Part shown: piece by piece, positions 18,442 to 32,459 of the stretch
How positions within the stretch are numbered: the stretch's first letter is position 1
How the letters are laid out: each line of letters starts with the position of its first letter
NCBI GenBank assembly: GCA_963575745.1
Contig: CAUYUJ010015512.1
Location: forward strand, 86,003 to 150,002
Direction: 5' to 3'
DNA from: Prorocentrum cordatum
Lineage: Eukaryota > Sar > Dinophyceae > Prorocentrales > Prorocentraceae
DNA length: 64,000 nucleotides
Program-made: the position numbers and the translations under genes
The notes under the pieces: generated by a model
The model's database searches: none
The model's input: only the letters and a program-made list of their open reading frames with translations
Told to the model about the DNA's origin: nothing

Positions 18442-18778
18442 TAACAACTTTTTGCAGCTTGGCCCCAGCTGGTCCAGGCGGTCCGGGGGAGTGGGGTCTG
18501 AAGGCGGGACCTGCGACAGGTGAGAGCGTGCAGCATGATCCTCGGTGGCTGCACGATGGCCCTGGATAGCCCCAGATGGTGTCTCAGATAATCCAAGTCA
18601 GCCGTCAGCCCAATACCCAAGACCGCCGCAGAGCGGTTCGAGATGGCGTCGGAGCCTCCCAAGGGTGCCGCCGAGAAGCCGAGTTACAGGAACAAGCAAC
18701 AACAACGTGTGATCATGTGGACGGGCCTCTGAAGGGCTCGGCCCTGAATGGGCCCAAATTCGCCTGAATGTTTCAGCA

Positions 18779-19003
18779 GGGACCGACCGTCCCGGTAATT
18801 CTATAGGCCTACCACGACATGTTCTTAGAACCCGAAGATGCTCTGAAAACAAAAACCGTGTTCTTGGAATATAAGCCCGATGTGTTAAAACAGGACAGCC
18901 CCGGCCAGACATGTTCTAAGAACGTCTCGTGCAGACCACAAAAGGCTCTTAGAACATTGTTTGGTAGGCCTATAGGTACGCCAGGACCCTTCGCCACTGC
19001 TTG
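18779..19003. mobile_element. Family 1 TIR element, best copy
   Basis: Inner TIRs CTATAGGCCTACCACGACAT (18801) and TTGGTAGGCCTATAG (to 18975) enclose several TTCTTAGAA palindromes. A GGGACCGACCGTCCC palindrome precedes it and CCCTTCGCCACTGCTTGA follows. Repeated edges outside the inner TIRs suggest the mobile unit is the larger 225-base segment. Confidence 0.8.
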
Positions 19004-19389
19004 AAAGAAAGAGCCAACCAATGCCCCAACTGAGCGTCCCAGGAGCGTCGCACGAGGCCCCTGGCCCCACGGAGCCGTTGTGCCGTTCGGGACGAAACAC
19101 CCCCGAGGCGAGGGAACCGCCGAAAAACGGAAACGCCCGCCGACAACCACAGAACCCAGCCGTCATGATTTGTTTACATCGCTCACTCCCCCAATCTCGA
19201 CCCATCCCCTGGGACCGGCTCGTCATCCTGAGAAGATGTTTGACGGCCCCGGGGCGGCGATGGCCCCAGAAGGCCGAAAATGGCAAACAAAAGCTGCCGT
19301 CGTCTTTTTCACTTGCGCGACAAGTCTTTAGACTCGGATCCCGTTTGGAAGGCGTGTGGCCTCGAGCGCCACCTTTCGGCACGAACGAG

Positions 19390-19526
19390 CTGGGTGCGGA
19401 AAGAATGGGCACGAAGCCCAACAACATTTCCTGTTCCTTTCGAGAAGGACTCTCTGTCCGCGCCGCCGCGGACGCTGTCCATCTGAGACAGAAGGCCGTC
19501 TTCGCAACAGCGGCCGCTGGCAGTTT
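19390..19526. mobile_element. Family 5 element copy
   Basis: GGGCACGAAGCCCAACAAC and CAACAGCGGCCGCTGGCAG match family 5 ends and core. Diverged but ordered as in the copy at 5751-5925. Confidence 0.55.
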
Positions 19527-19536
19527 GGGGCAAATA

Positions 19537-19683
19537 AAAAATACCGATGCTGCTACTCCCCCGATCCCTCCCAGGGTGCGTTGTGAACAGACTTTCGAGG
19601 CGAATCTAGCGGTGGCGACGAGGGTCACTCAGGAGGCCCACAAGGGGGAGCACAGACGAAGAGTAGAGGTATTGGGTACCTTT
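19537..19683. mobile_element. Family 3 TIR element
   Basis: ATACCGATGCTGCTACTCCC at the left and GAGTAGAGGTATTGGGTACC at the right are inverted. The interior has TTTCGAGGCGAATCTAGCGG and CTCAGGAGGCCCACAAGG. Confidence 0.7.
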
Positions 19684-19699
19684 TCCTCCTCCGAGGCTT

Positions 19700-19752
19700 C
19701 GGACTACAGTTGTTGTTGGGCGTCGTGCCCAATTTTTCCGTGCCCGCTTCGG
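19700..19752. repeat. Family 5 end fragment
   Basis: ACAGTTGTTGTTGGGCGTCG and TGCCCAATTTTTCCGTGCCC are family 5 terminal sequence. It begins 12 bases downstream of the donor of the candidate exon at 19764-19910. Confidence 0.45.
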
Positions 19753-19763
19753 TCGTGCGAGAC

Positions 19764-19910
19764 CTTCGTCCGCGGCAGCTCGTGCAGGGACCTGGGCCCC
19801 GCGGCGCGCCTGCCGTGGCCCATCGCCGCGCCTCTCCGCCGCGGTCCGCCAGCCGGGAGGCCCCGAGGGCACGGCGGCCGCGGCTCGCGAGGGCCACGGG
19901 CCGCCCGATC
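19764..19910 (-). CDS. Candidate further exon of the ARM-like gene
   Basis: 147 bases between CCCGCAG|GATC and GACGAAG|GTCTCG, both fitting the AG|G rule of the downstream exons. All three frames are open because the stretch is about 80 percent GC. Phase 0 would join the 18.1-kb exon but reads Arg/Pro/Gly-rich rather than helical. It could be a disordered N-terminal region or simply GC-rich DNA. Confidence 0.3.
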
Positions 19911-20101
19911 CTGCGGGGGGCGGCACATGCAGTCGAGATCTGTAGGCAGGAGGGGCGGTAAGGACGCAGAGGGCCTCGAACGCCGAACTTAGCCCTTTTT
20001 GGGCGGCGGACTGCCAACACCCTGAAGGGCTGGCCAGTGACGGGCCGCAGAAGCAAGGACGCAAGTGCACCGTACCCTAAGGACACCTGGGCGTCCTCAA
20101 C

Positions 20102-22427
<2,326 letters not shown>

Positions 22428-22588
22428 TGGGTGCGTCTGTGGACGCTGGGCACGATGCCCGACAACACATCTTGTCCAAAACCGTCAGCGGCCGCTGTTG
22501 GGCAGGCGGCCGTCGGTCTTAAATTCACGACGTCAGCGGGGACAGCGATGGCGAGTCCAGTCGATCTTCATACCCATTCTTCGGGAAA
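22428..22588. mobile_element. Family 5 element copy
   Basis: GGGCACGATGCCCGACAACA, then AAAACCGTCAGCGGCCGCTG and ATGGCGAGTCCAGTCGATC. The right end ATACCCATTC is degraded. Confidence 0.6.
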
Positions 22589-22600
22589 CAAATCAGGACA

Positions 22601-22755
22601 TAAACATACACTCTCGGAGCTGCACTGGATTTCTCGGATCCGCGCTGGACCCCGTCCCTGGCGCGCGGAGCGCGCCAAGGGCGGCCCTGGAGCCGCCCTG
22701 GGGGTCCAGCGACGACCCGAGAAATCCGCGCGGACCTCCGAAAATGTATGCTTGT
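22601..22755. mobile_element. Family 4 TIR element, GC-rich core
   Basis: Arms AACATACACTCTCGGAGC and, complemented, CGCGCGGACCTCCGAAAATG extend about 50 bases each. The core is GGCGCGCGGAGCGCGCC followed by GGCGGCCCTGGAGCCGCC, two further palindromes. The whole element can fold into one long hairpin. Confidence 0.75.
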
Positions 22756-23049
22756 TGACTTTTGTGTTGTTGCCTGTTCCCCGAATTCTTTCCGTATTCA
22801 TTTCGATCGTATCCAGCGTCTGTCGGGGCATTTGCAAGACTGGGTCTAGTGGGATCTGGTTTAAGAATGCGTGCTTGGGGACGAAGCCCCCGCCCCCATT
22901 CCACTAACCGGAACTGCCGTCACCCGAAAAACACGAGCTACGGAGGATTAGTGATTCTGGTATTTTTGTTGGCTTCGGGGCCCTGCCACTTAACAGCTCA
23001 CGCCTCCCCCTGGCGCACTCCCGGGGCCCTGTCCTAGAGGCCTCCTAGA

Positions 23050-23185
23050 TTCTTGCGGGCCGATCTGGCCTGAGATGATGCTGCGGAAGGTTGGGGCCCA
23101 TGGGGCTCTGGTCGTGGTGTCCCGCGGTGCTGCAGCTTCTTCGCGACGGGAGTCGGAGGGTGCGAAAGATGCACACGCACACACG
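23050..23185. repeat. 135-base dispersed repeat, copy 1
   Basis: Nearly identical to 26188-26325: CTTGCGGGCCGATCTGGCCT, GGTTGGGGCCCATGGGGCTC, GCTGCAGCTTCTTCGCGACG. It has no inverted ends, so it is not a MITE. A duplicated exon is possible but no splice borders are convincing. Confidence 0.6.
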
Positions 23186-23261
23186 CCACGCCGTGCGGGG
23201 TTTGCGCAGGCGCAGAGGATCTCCAAGCATCGTGGCGCCGCGGGGGTGGGGAAACCAGAAT

Positions 23262-23405
23262 CTGCTGGCACCGCTACTCCCAGGACCTCTCCCGATGTGC
23301 GCTCTGACCAGAAGCTCGAGGCGAATTCGGCGGTGGCGACGAGGGCCTCCCAGGAGGTCCTAAAAGGGGGAAAACAAGGGAAAGGCAGCGGTATCGACAC
23401 CTTCT
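23262..23405. mobile_element. Family 3 TIR element
   Basis: GGCACCGCTACTCCCAGGAC at the left and GGCAGCGGTATCGACACC at the right, with CTCGAGGCGAATTCGGCGG inside. Confidence 0.65.
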
Positions 23406-23438
23406 CCTCCTCTGATTCTGCCCGGGGCTCTTTGACCA

Positions 23439-23662
23439 GGGACCGACCGTCCCGGCATTCCGATAAGCCTACCACGAAATGTTCTTAGAACCCCAAAACG
23501 TTCTAAAAACAAAAACGATGTTCTTAGAGCATAGACCCGATGTGTTAAAACAAGACAGTCCCAGCCAGAAATGCTCTAAGAACATCTCGTGGAAACCACA
23601 AAAGGTTCTGAGAACATTCTTCGGTGGGCCTATCGGCGAGCTGGGACGCTTCGCCTCTGCTC
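23439..23662. mobile_element. Family 1 TIR element
   Basis: GGGACCGACCGTCCCGGC, then inner TIRs CGATAAGCCTACCACGAAAT and TCGGTGGGCCTATCGGC. Ends in GACGCTTCGCCTCTGCTCG. Close in sequence to the 18.8-kb copy. Confidence 0.78.
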
Positions 23663-24000
23663 GCCTGTCCCCCAGGCCCTGGCGGTGCCCGGCCGACGTG
23701 CGTCCTGCTGGCGCCGCCTGGCCGGAGGCCCGCCGCGGCCGGGGCGGGCGCAGGGCGGCGGGCCCGGGGCCGCCCGGCGCGCAGCGCCCGCCCGCCCGCG
23801 CGGCCCGGGCGGGCGCAGGGCGAGGAGGCAGCCGCTGGGAGGTCTTCCCGGGCGCAACGATGAAAGGCGGGCTCGGGCCAGAGGAGCACCCCGCCAGAGC
23901 CTGGGACCCTCCGTCGGCCAAAACGAACAGAGCATCTGAGGGTACAATCCCCGAACCGACCTCGATCTGATACCGCTGTCCGACTGTGCTTTGGACGCCC

Positions 24001-24195
24001 GAAGTGGGTACGGGAAAAACGGGTAGGATGCCCAGCAGCACATGTTGTTCAAAACCGACAGCGGTCACTGATGGCCAAACAACCTCGTGTCTCAAATGAA
24101 CAACAACGCCGCGACGCCAGCAGCGAATTCTGTCCAGAATGAACAGAAACTGCTGTTGGGCTTTGTACCCATGATCTCCGCACCCATCTCGGCCC
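24001..24195. mobile_element. Family 5 element copy
   Basis: GAAGTGGGTACGGGAAAAAC at the left; GGGCTTTGTACCCATGATC at the right. TTCAAAACCGACAGCGGTC and TTCTGTCCAGAATGAACAG are the internal hallmarks. Confidence 0.65.
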
Positions 24196-24374
24196 ACCCG
24201 AGATACGAGGGCGACTATCTTCGCGCTTCGCGCTCCGGGCTCCGCAAAGCGCAATTCTCTTAGCTTTCTCGCGCCGCCCTCCGCCCCTCGCCCCTCCCCC
24301 CCCCCCCAGAACAGGATGAGAGTCTCCCGCGCCTCGCTCTGAAATCGCCCAGACCGCGAAGCGCGAAGCCATAG

Positions 24375-24545
24375 ACGATGGGGGGGATCGGTTCAGAGGG
24401 AGATGCATCGACCCCCAATGAGCCATTGAATGCCGGTAGAGGCCCGATAGCCTCAACACGCCCAGGAGCCTGCGGATTCGCCATCGGGGGCGTACGTTTC
24501 GCCGATCTATCGGCGATGTATCGCCGAATCCAGGTCGATGCTTCC
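24375..24545. repeat. Family 6-related segment
   Basis: TTTCGCCGATCTATCGGCGA and the word ATCGACCCCCAAT link it to 15.27-15.40 kb and loosely to family 6. No intact inverted ends. Confidence 0.45.
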
Positions 24546-26187
24546 CTCCCTGAGCTGGTTCCCTGCCATCGTTGCCCCTAGTCTTCGCAAGAACGAGCAA
24601 GAGCTGTACGAGCTGCGTTTACAGATCGACGCTCTAGCAACAACATCTCAACACGGCGACAAGCACTGGTTCTGGGAAGCCTCTGAGAAACATCCTGAAA
24701 CCAGATCGTCGAAATCAATACGATTGGCAAGCTTGCTGTCTCAGCTCGTAGAGCCGGCACTCTGGCTCGATTAGCAGACCACTTCGCCAGATTAACTAAC
24801 CCACATGAAACACAATATTACCCATCGGTCGGAAGAAGTAGGTAGAAACATGAAGTAGAAGAGTAGATTGGGTTCGAGCCCGCCCAGAGGAGTAACAAAA
24901 CGCAGCAACAGCATATCGATTCTTGAATGAGGAATAGGAAGGCGCTTGAAGTAGAGATTGGGTCCTGGGAATCCAGAAATACCTACTTTCAGCGACCGAT
25001 GGGTAAGCGGGATGAAGCGGGATGTCATGCCAGACTCACGTCGGGCAATTCGGCCAGTCTTCGGCCACGGACCTACCAGCGCCGATGCTGAAATCAACCT
25101 CCCAGGAGTTGCATCCTACGCACGGGGCGCCGCGGCGCGGCTCGAGCCCAGCGAGGGCGGGGTCGGCCCGCGTCGAATCGAGAAATCGGATCGGATCAGG
25201 ATGGGGCATCTCCAAGCTCGATGGTCCTCAGAATGCGTGCTAGCGCTCCATAACATGTGCTTGTCCATCGAAGCCCGACGATACGACGCAGGCGGCGTAG
25301 TGATCTGTCAGTGAAGCTGGACTGGGTAACACACACACACACACGCATTGGGCTAATACACGTCCTGGGGATCATCAACAATAGTGTGCGGTGAAGAATC
25401 GCACGGTGACCCCGAAATCCCAAGAAAAAACTCACCGCACGGTCCGTCACCGCACCCACCGCTTTGGGACCATGGAGGCCCTGGTCGCCCGATACATCTT
25501 AAGAGAACGACCCGAGTCCCAAAACTGTGCGGTCACCCCGAGTCCCCATGTCTCGCTTTTATCAATACCCGGTTCCCGGAGCTCTGAACCACCTCATAGG
25601 GACCTGTTATTCGTCCCAGCTCTTGTTTCGATGACCCTGGAGTCTGGCGAGGGCCCCAGAGGACAAAAACATCGAATCGTGTTTCTTCGCGACGCCAGCA
25701 GATCTGGGCCCGAATCCCCGCTGAATCACCACACGGTATGGTCACCGGATCGGGCGCCGCCGGCACGGAGCATGGCATCGGACCGCACTGGATCGCTGAA
25801 ATGTACATCGGAACGGGCTCGGCTCGGGCCGGCCAGAACCCACTATCTCACACGCACACGCATGCTGCCGCAAAGAGAACACTTTCGAAACCATACCATC
25901 TGTCGCAGGACAGCCCGTCTGCGTGGCTGCACGTTTCAGCTCCACTTGTGCGTGTGCACGGCGTTTTGAATTGCTCAGTGACTTCAGGATTGCGTCGCCG
26001 TGCTTATAGTTGGATCGATCGGATCGAAGTGGGCGCTGGGAGGGCGGGGGCTGGCGGGGCCGCGGCGGCACCGAGACCTCAGGCGCCGTGGCCCTGTTCA
26101 CACCATGGGCTTCTTGCCGCCCATGCCAGAGGCCCCCGGCGCGGGCCTTCCGAGCCCATCTACTCCGACCCCATCGGGGAGGCCTAG
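24546..26187. other. Intergenic, no firm gene
   Basis: A plus-strand frame near 24592-24774 reads KNEQELYELRLQIDALATTS, helix-like, but has no supporting borders and I do not call it. A CGCACGGT-rich segment at 25390-25560 resembles 58150-58360. ACCAGCGCCGATGCTGAAAT near 25075 recurs near 8456. Confidence 0.4.
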
Positions 26188-26325
26188 ATCCTTGCGGGCC
26201 GATCTGGCCTGGGAGGATGCTGCGAAAGGTTGGGGCCCCTGGGGCTCTGGTCGTGGTTTCCCGCGGTGCTGCAGCTTCTTCGCGACGGGCGTCGGATGGT
26301 GCGAAAGATGTACAAACCACGTCGT
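26188..26325. repeat. 135-base dispersed repeat, copy 2
   Basis: Partner of 23050-23185, same orientation, few substitutions. Confidence 0.6.
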
Positions 26326-27084
26326 GAGGGGGATGCACTTTCTAAAAGTCCGCGGGCGCCAAGTGGTCCAAGACGGTCAGCCGCCTGTCAGCAAGCGGCC
26401 GCGGGGGTTGCACAGACAGAGGTGTACGGTCGTAGTACGATCACAGGGGAGTGGAACGAGTTCACGACCGCCTTAGCCGAGGGCCCAATGCCCCGTGGAG
26501 GCACCAAAGACGAGAGCCCAAGCACAAACAACATGAGGGTGTACTCCGAGACTAGGGCTGTGTTCTTAGCCCTCGCAAGCTGTACATGTTTCACCGCAGA
26601 GCGGGGCGATTTCCCAGACCTCCGATGCCTTGATTTTGCCATACGGGGCCCCATGAACTTTGGACCAGTTCCAGGGGGCAGATTGCTCGTCCCCGACTGT
26701 CGTCTGTTGAGTGTCCGGGGGCTCGGCGAGGGCCCCCTGATGTCGAGAACGACGAAAAACCTCTGGGACTGGGTCTGTACCCCCTCCACGACAGCACTCC
26801 GCCCACCCGCACCCACAAGCTATTGCGCCGACGTGGAGGCGGGAACGGTGGTCATAGTTCGGACAGGAGGGTCACGGCGGGGTCGGGGCTGACTGGCGCT
26901 GCGCACTGCGGCGTGCTGGCAATCTTGCCCGCGTCGCAGCCCGCCGTGCCGGCGCCCTACAGCTGAAGCACGGGAAAATATAGAAGCACGCAGTCTTCCA
27001 CTGCGGAGCCACAAGGGACGCTGCATAGGAACCGAAGGGGCTTTTCTGGCAACGGCGAGCCTCGGCCACAAATAGGGTACTTCC
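26326..27084. other. Intergenic, no gene seen
   Basis: Unique-looking sequence without exon-like borders, except a GC-rich patch near 26.9 kb that is open in several frames. Confidence 0.4.
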
Positions 27085-27340
27085 TTCAGCATCTTGAGTG
27101 TAAGACGATTGAAAGGTCTGCGCAGATTCCGTGGGTCGACGAGAAACCCCTCCCCATGCGCGCGAAGCGCGCCAAGCGCCGCGCCGGAGGCGCTGCCAAG
27201 GGGGGCGTCCAGCGATGATGGCAACGAATCCGAATTGGGATCCTTGCGATTCTGGAGAATGCATCGGGCGCCGCGGCCTCCTGAGAGCATTGAAGAACGC
27301 TCTGAGAGCGTTCTGAAACGCTCTGGAGCGATGCATCCCT
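27085..27340. repeat. Partial family 4 then family 10 element
   Basis: GAAACCCCTCCCCATGCGCG, GCGAAGCGCGCC and GCCGCGCCGGAGGCG are a family 4 core with decayed arms. GAGAATGCATCGGGCGCCGC and GGAGCGATGCATCC then bound a family 10 copy at about 27255-27340. Confidence 0.55.
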
Positions 27341-27779
27341 GTCCTGGGCCCGCCTGGCCACGGGCGTCCCAGAGAACTCTGGAACGCGCTGAGAGCGTGT
27401 CGAGGGTGCTCCACAATGCTCGGGGGTGGGACGCGGGCTTCGTCCCGCGTCCACCCCACTCCTCCCTACTTTTCTCCCTCCTCCTCCTCCTCCTCCTCAT
27501 CATCATCCCTACTCCCTCCCTCCTCCGCTCTCCCCCCTTCTGTCCTCCTCCGCTCTCCTCCCTTCACCTCCGCTCTCTTCCGCTCTCCGCCTCCGCTCTC
27601 ATCCCCTCTCTCCTCCTCCGCTCCGCCTCGATGCTCTTGTATTTCTTCTTCGATGCGGCAGAAGCCTTCTTGGAAACAACCTTCCCACGCTTGTTTTTCA
27701 TCAGCATGTCCTGACCAGGTGGATGGCATACTGGATGGCGCTACCGAAGAGAAACGCCCGCCCGCCATTTTGCGACGGA

Positions 27780-27944
27780 GGACAAAACGCAGCAGAGAGA
27801 GAGAGAGAGAGAGAGCGAGGGCAGGAGCATGTGCTTAGTTTGGTGCGTATCGCAAACGAGGAGGAAACAGTGACATACAGACAGGGAGAGAAGAAGAGAG
27901 GGAGAGAGAGAGAGAGAGGGAGAGACACGCACGGAGCAAGCGTA

Positions 27945-27977
<33 letters not shown>

Positions 27978-27990
27978 GAAAGAGAGAGCA
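27780..27990. repeat. GA and TA dinucleotide repeats
   Basis: GAGA tracts at 27795-27816 and 27893-27925, and a TA run at about 27944-27978. Confidence 0.85.
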
Positions 27991-29509
27991 TCACAAGTGC
28001 GAGCAATTTGCATCGTAAGTAGAACGCCTTCAGCGGACGTCATGACGTGACGCAGCAGACCCCTACACAGAGTAACATGATTTAGTGCCGCGACGAAACA
28101 CTGCAACTGCAATCTGCACATGGGCGCACAGACATGGACACAAGCAACTGCCATCATCCCGGTAGCTCTCATGCCAATGCAGCGGTTGGGCTCGCTATGG
28201 CTCCTTAGTCAAGCCGCCCACAGTCTTCTCCTGAGGAAGCAAGCAATACCAACTGGTGGGCATGCCCAAGACGCTCTAAAACTACAGCATCGGCACAACA
28301 CTTTCAACAATCAAACATGATCAGATGAAAACGCGTCAGCAGATTAAGAACACTGACTCGTCGTCATACAAACACGTGCATCCGACGGATTGCCACTCGA
28401 CAGTCTTGTCAAAACGTGCCCAGGATAACCTTTCGCATAAGCCCTTGTCGCATGCCGCTGGTACTTGTTTAAACTCGATATGCTGATCCTTCTCGGAAGC
28501 CATCCCAATCAATCTTCCGAGCGAAGTGCGGCGTTGAACATATCGCTGGTGGCGGGCATACATCTCATTTCAAACGCCAAAGGACAAATCCCACCAGCCG
28601 TCTGGGCGCAGATGGTCTAGAGAGGCTGCTCTTCCAACCCCCTGCTTCCCCTTCAGGGAGGGGTTTATCACTGATCCCTATTAAGATGCACACCCTCCCT
28701 CAGGCGACCGGCGGACAACCAGGAGCCATGCTCCCCCCCTAGACCATCTACCCAAAAAACAAAACAAACCGCACTGCCTCCACATTGGAACATGTACAAC
28801 AACCCGATGCGGCCCCACCCACCATTGTCGCAAAAACAATACCAAATACACATTGGGGCGAAATCTTGAGTCATGTCCGTGAGGCCCGCGAGCACTTTGT
28901 AGTGTTTTTGACAGGGACGGCAGGGGTGTCAGCATATTGCCTGCTGCGTGCAGGGTTACCATCCCTAACAAAAAAACAAAACAACATGCACCTCGCGACT
29001 GAATCTGGATAGTGCGCGGCCACCCCGCGAACGCTGTCAAGTGCTTTTTGACAGGGACGGCGGGGTTGGTTGCGTATGGCCTGCTGTGCGCCGGCCCATT
29101 AGACATAACGATGGGCATTGGCATTGGTTCTCAACAAGGATGGTGGGGGCCGAAATTTTGCCCGATTTGTGCTGTCACGTGCGCAAAGAACCTGACACAC
29201 TCTGCACGTGCCTCGAAAGTGACGCACGTGGCGCGGCTAGAGTATGCGGCGCACCTGTCGCACGCGGAGCACGTGGCGCATCCGCCGCACCAGGCGTGCC
29301 TGGCACGCACGGGCCCCAGGGGTGTCTGGCGCGCGTGGCACGACTGGCACGCGTGGCGCACCTCGCCCCAGCGTCGCGCACATGGGGTCGGTTTTGTTCC
29401 CAGTACCTGCCCATCCAAAGACGACCGCTGAAGATGCTCAGTCTTGGGTTTTATGTGTTGGGAGGGCGGGTGGGAGTGAGCTCGACGACTTGCTATCTAA
29501 GAAGTAACT
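27991..29509. other. Intergenic, minor repeats only
   Basis: A composite-repeat head fragment lies at about 28592-28672. TTTTTGACAGGGACGGC occurs twice, near 28906 and 29045. GTGGCGC words recur between 29220 and 29365. No gene is supported. Confidence 0.4.
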
Positions 29510-30275
29510 TGACCCCTCTCCCTACCCCCTCCCGTGAACCTGGACAGGGCGCCCCGCGAGTGGTCAGAGCATCTAGGATGGCCCAACACGGCCCCAATAG
29601 AGCCTCAGAGAGCTCAAAATGACCCAAGACGGCTCAATATGGCTCCCTCCCAAGATGCTTCAAAAGGCCCCAAGACCGCTCCAAGACGGCTCTGAGTGGC
29701 AACGGAACCTCCCTAGGAGGCCGCCGAGAAGCCGAAATCCTTCGAAGACCTAGAGAAAATCAATGACGTCAGCCTTCTCGCCTTTTCGTTTCCCATGGCC
29801 TTCCGCGGCCTCAAGACAGCTCCAAGAAGATGGCCACTGAAAGGCCCCAAAAGAGGCACAAGAGAGCCCCAAGACGGCCCCAAGGGCGCTCCAAGAGCGC
29901 CCCAAGAGGGGCCCAAGAGGCGATTGATTGTTGGGGCTCCCGAGGAGGGAACGTAATTGGAGCTCCCATGTTTAATCGATGTCCCACAAAATGGCCCCCA
30001 AACCGCTCCCAAGACTTCCAAGAGCACCTCAAGAGGGCTGGCCCTTTCGAAGGGGCCCAGGAGGCCCCTAAACGCGCCCGAGAGGCCTCCAATTGGCTCC
30101 CAAGAGACCCCCTAAGAGGCCCCCCGGGGCCCCCAAGACGCTCCAAGAGGCCCCCAGGACCGCCAAGAGGCCCCCGGGACGCCCCGGGAGGCATCCAAAA
30201 AAGCTTACAAGACACATCCGAGGAGACTCTGACAGGCAACTCGCCCAGGCATCGTTTCTGGATGGGCTGGTGAGG
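29510..30275. repeat. Composite repeat B
   Basis: End of the head (CCCTCTCCCTACCCCCTCCC), CCAAGA-type 12-mers, the CTTCTCGCCTTTTCGTTTCC block near 29780 and the AATTGGAGCTCCC block near 29955. More 12-mers and the tail CATCGTTTCTGGATGGGCTG near 30250 follow. Unlike copies A and C it lacks the TCC microsatellite. Confidence 0.7.
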
Positions 30276-32270
30276 TTACTTTTTCTGTCGCAACCGCAAG
30301 CGAAAGTGCCAGCGGCGAGTCAAGTCGGCTCGGGCTACGAGCGGAACTAATTGCCCAGCGCGCGGGACCAGCGGCCGATAATAAACTGCCTAAGCTGCCT
30401 AAGCTGCCGGGCGGTGCGAGGGGGAGCCAGGAAGCGGGGCAGGGCCCGAAACCTTGTCGACGGGCAATGCAGACTGCAACCAGGACCAGGTATTGCAACC
30501 AGGACCAGGGTCTGAGGGCAACGCCGATGCACAAATTGAACCAAGGAACGAAACGCAACCAAAATGGCGCGGCCGGGTCACGGACAGCGAGGCCGACAAG
30601 CGACCGTCGAGGGCGCGAAGCATGACGTAGGATAAACCACACGAGACATCAAAGCACCCAGCCCCTGAAGGGGGCAGCTCGCTTGGAATATACACCAGGA
30701 GGTAAGACTGACACCGATGGCCAGGAATGCGTCACTCACCAGGAACCAGTACAAGTGGCGCCACCGAAGTCGCATACTCGCTCCTGAGAGGAAGAGATCC
30801 GCGGCGATCCCTTCTCCGAGAACGAGAGAAGAGCCATCCACGGAGCGATGGAGGGGCTCGACATCAAAACCTGGGCGGATGGGCCACACACTTGATGCTG
30901 CCAGCCAGGAAAGCGATGGACAAGGTCGACAACGAACTCCTGTACGCCAGGGCAGCATGCAGAAAACTGCCAAGTGAACTGCCGATCGCGGGGCTAGGCA
31001 CCTCACCCAGGACAGATGCGCGCGCGTGGCAAGTGCCAGAAAACTGGAAACGTCCGGCTGGCGAGGGGGGCCCCCGAAGGAAAAGGGCCAGAGAACACGC
31101 CGCCAGGAAACCGTGGCCAGAGAGCACACGCTGGACCACGTGCCCTCAGGAGCTCCATGCGCCAGCGAGGAAGCTGGGCGTGTGGAGCAGAGGGGGCAGG
31201 AAGCCGGGGCCAACAGGGCCGCTGCGGGCCCGGCTGCCTGAGGAAGGCGCCAGCCGAAGGCGTCACGCAGAGGGGCCAGTGTCAGGATGACCGAGCCAGG
31301 CCGTGGCCAGGACCGGGCAATGACCAGGGTGGAAACAACTACAGCGAGGCCAGGGGCCAACTAGAACATGTGGACCACGGCCCCAGCGTGGGGATACTTT
31401 TTCGGTCGCGTCCGCCAGCGAGAGCGCAAGCGGATACAGAAGCGTTCCGGGACACGGTAACGGCCTAATTAGCTACTAAACGCGACGCAGGCTGGCCGGC
31501 CGACTCACCAAGCAGCCGCTGGGCTGCGCGGGAAAGCTGGCGGGCTGAGGGCGCCCAGGGAAGCTCAGGCGCAGCCTAGCGAAATGCAAGGGCATTGGAA
31601 GTGTGCCGTGAGGCATAACCCACTCAGACGGCGCGACGGCGAGTGTGCCGATGTCTGCGTGACCAGCATGCCAAGTGGGCGCTCAGGCGGGGTGGACGAT
31701 GGGCGAGGTCGCCAGTGGGGCGCCAGGCCCAGGGCCGCCCCAACGGCGTGTGCGAGCAAGGTGGGCTGAACTGCCGGGGAACTTCGCAGACCTGCCTGGT
31801 AGTGGGATGGATCCAGGGGAGCGGCCGCGACTGCGAAGGCTGAGCCACTCGGAAGCGACCACGGGGCTCCAAGGTCCACCATCCCGTGCACAACGGGGAA
31901 GGCCCTAAGATCCCAAAGCAGCGTGGGGATACTTTTCTCGGTCGCGGCCGCGAGACGACGGCCAGGCGGCGAAAATAAAGTCCGGGACGCGAGCTCGGCG
32001 AATTAGCAACAGCGTGGGGATATTTTTTTGGTCGGCGGCTCCGAGGCAACGGACAGGGAGCAGAAGCGGCGTCCGGGTCACGGTACGGGGCTAATTCGCA
32101 AAGAATGCGAGGTGTGCACATGCACTGAGCAAAATGCTCCGCATTAAGGCGAACGCACATAGGCGCCAGCCACACCGAAGTGAAGCAGACCGCAGTGCAG
32201 TGCAACGGAGAAGTCGCCCTGTCGGCGCCAAGCTCCGAGCAGCTCCAGCGTGGGGATACGCGAAGCGTCA
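30260..32270. repeat. Dispersed repeat GTGGGGATACTTTTTCGGTCGC, several copies
   Basis: Units of about 85-90 bases begin near 31385, 31920 and 32010 with GTGGGGATACTTTT-like words and CGGTCGC. They pass through a degenerate purine-rich stretch and end in a CTAATT-containing word after GGTCACGG/GACACGG. A partial unit starts near 30271. Near 32250 the same opening continues as GGGGATACGCGAAGCGTCAA, which is the composite-repeat tail. The DNA between copies has no defensible gene. Confidence 0.6.
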
Positions 32271-32459
32271 ATAATTTGATACCCAACGGAGTCGTTCGCT
32301 GGCACTCGCTGACGAAAATGCTGAAGCGGCAACGGTAGCTCAGGCAATAAGAGCGTGCAAGGAGCCACGCAGGTCAACAATGCGGCAAGGTCAGCGAGCA
32401 CTCCTTAGAACCCCGGAAGACCATGGCTTTCGCAAACCTCGGGGGAGTCGATGAAAAAA

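Noticed and set aside
24865-24895. TGGGTTCGAGCCCGCC, tRNA T-arm-like
   Set aside because: No acceptor, D or anticodon stem could be folded around it.
30578-31360. A 260-codon minus-strand frame
   Set aside because: Overlaps dispersed repeats and an open 187-codon plus frame; no AG|G borders or codon bias support it.
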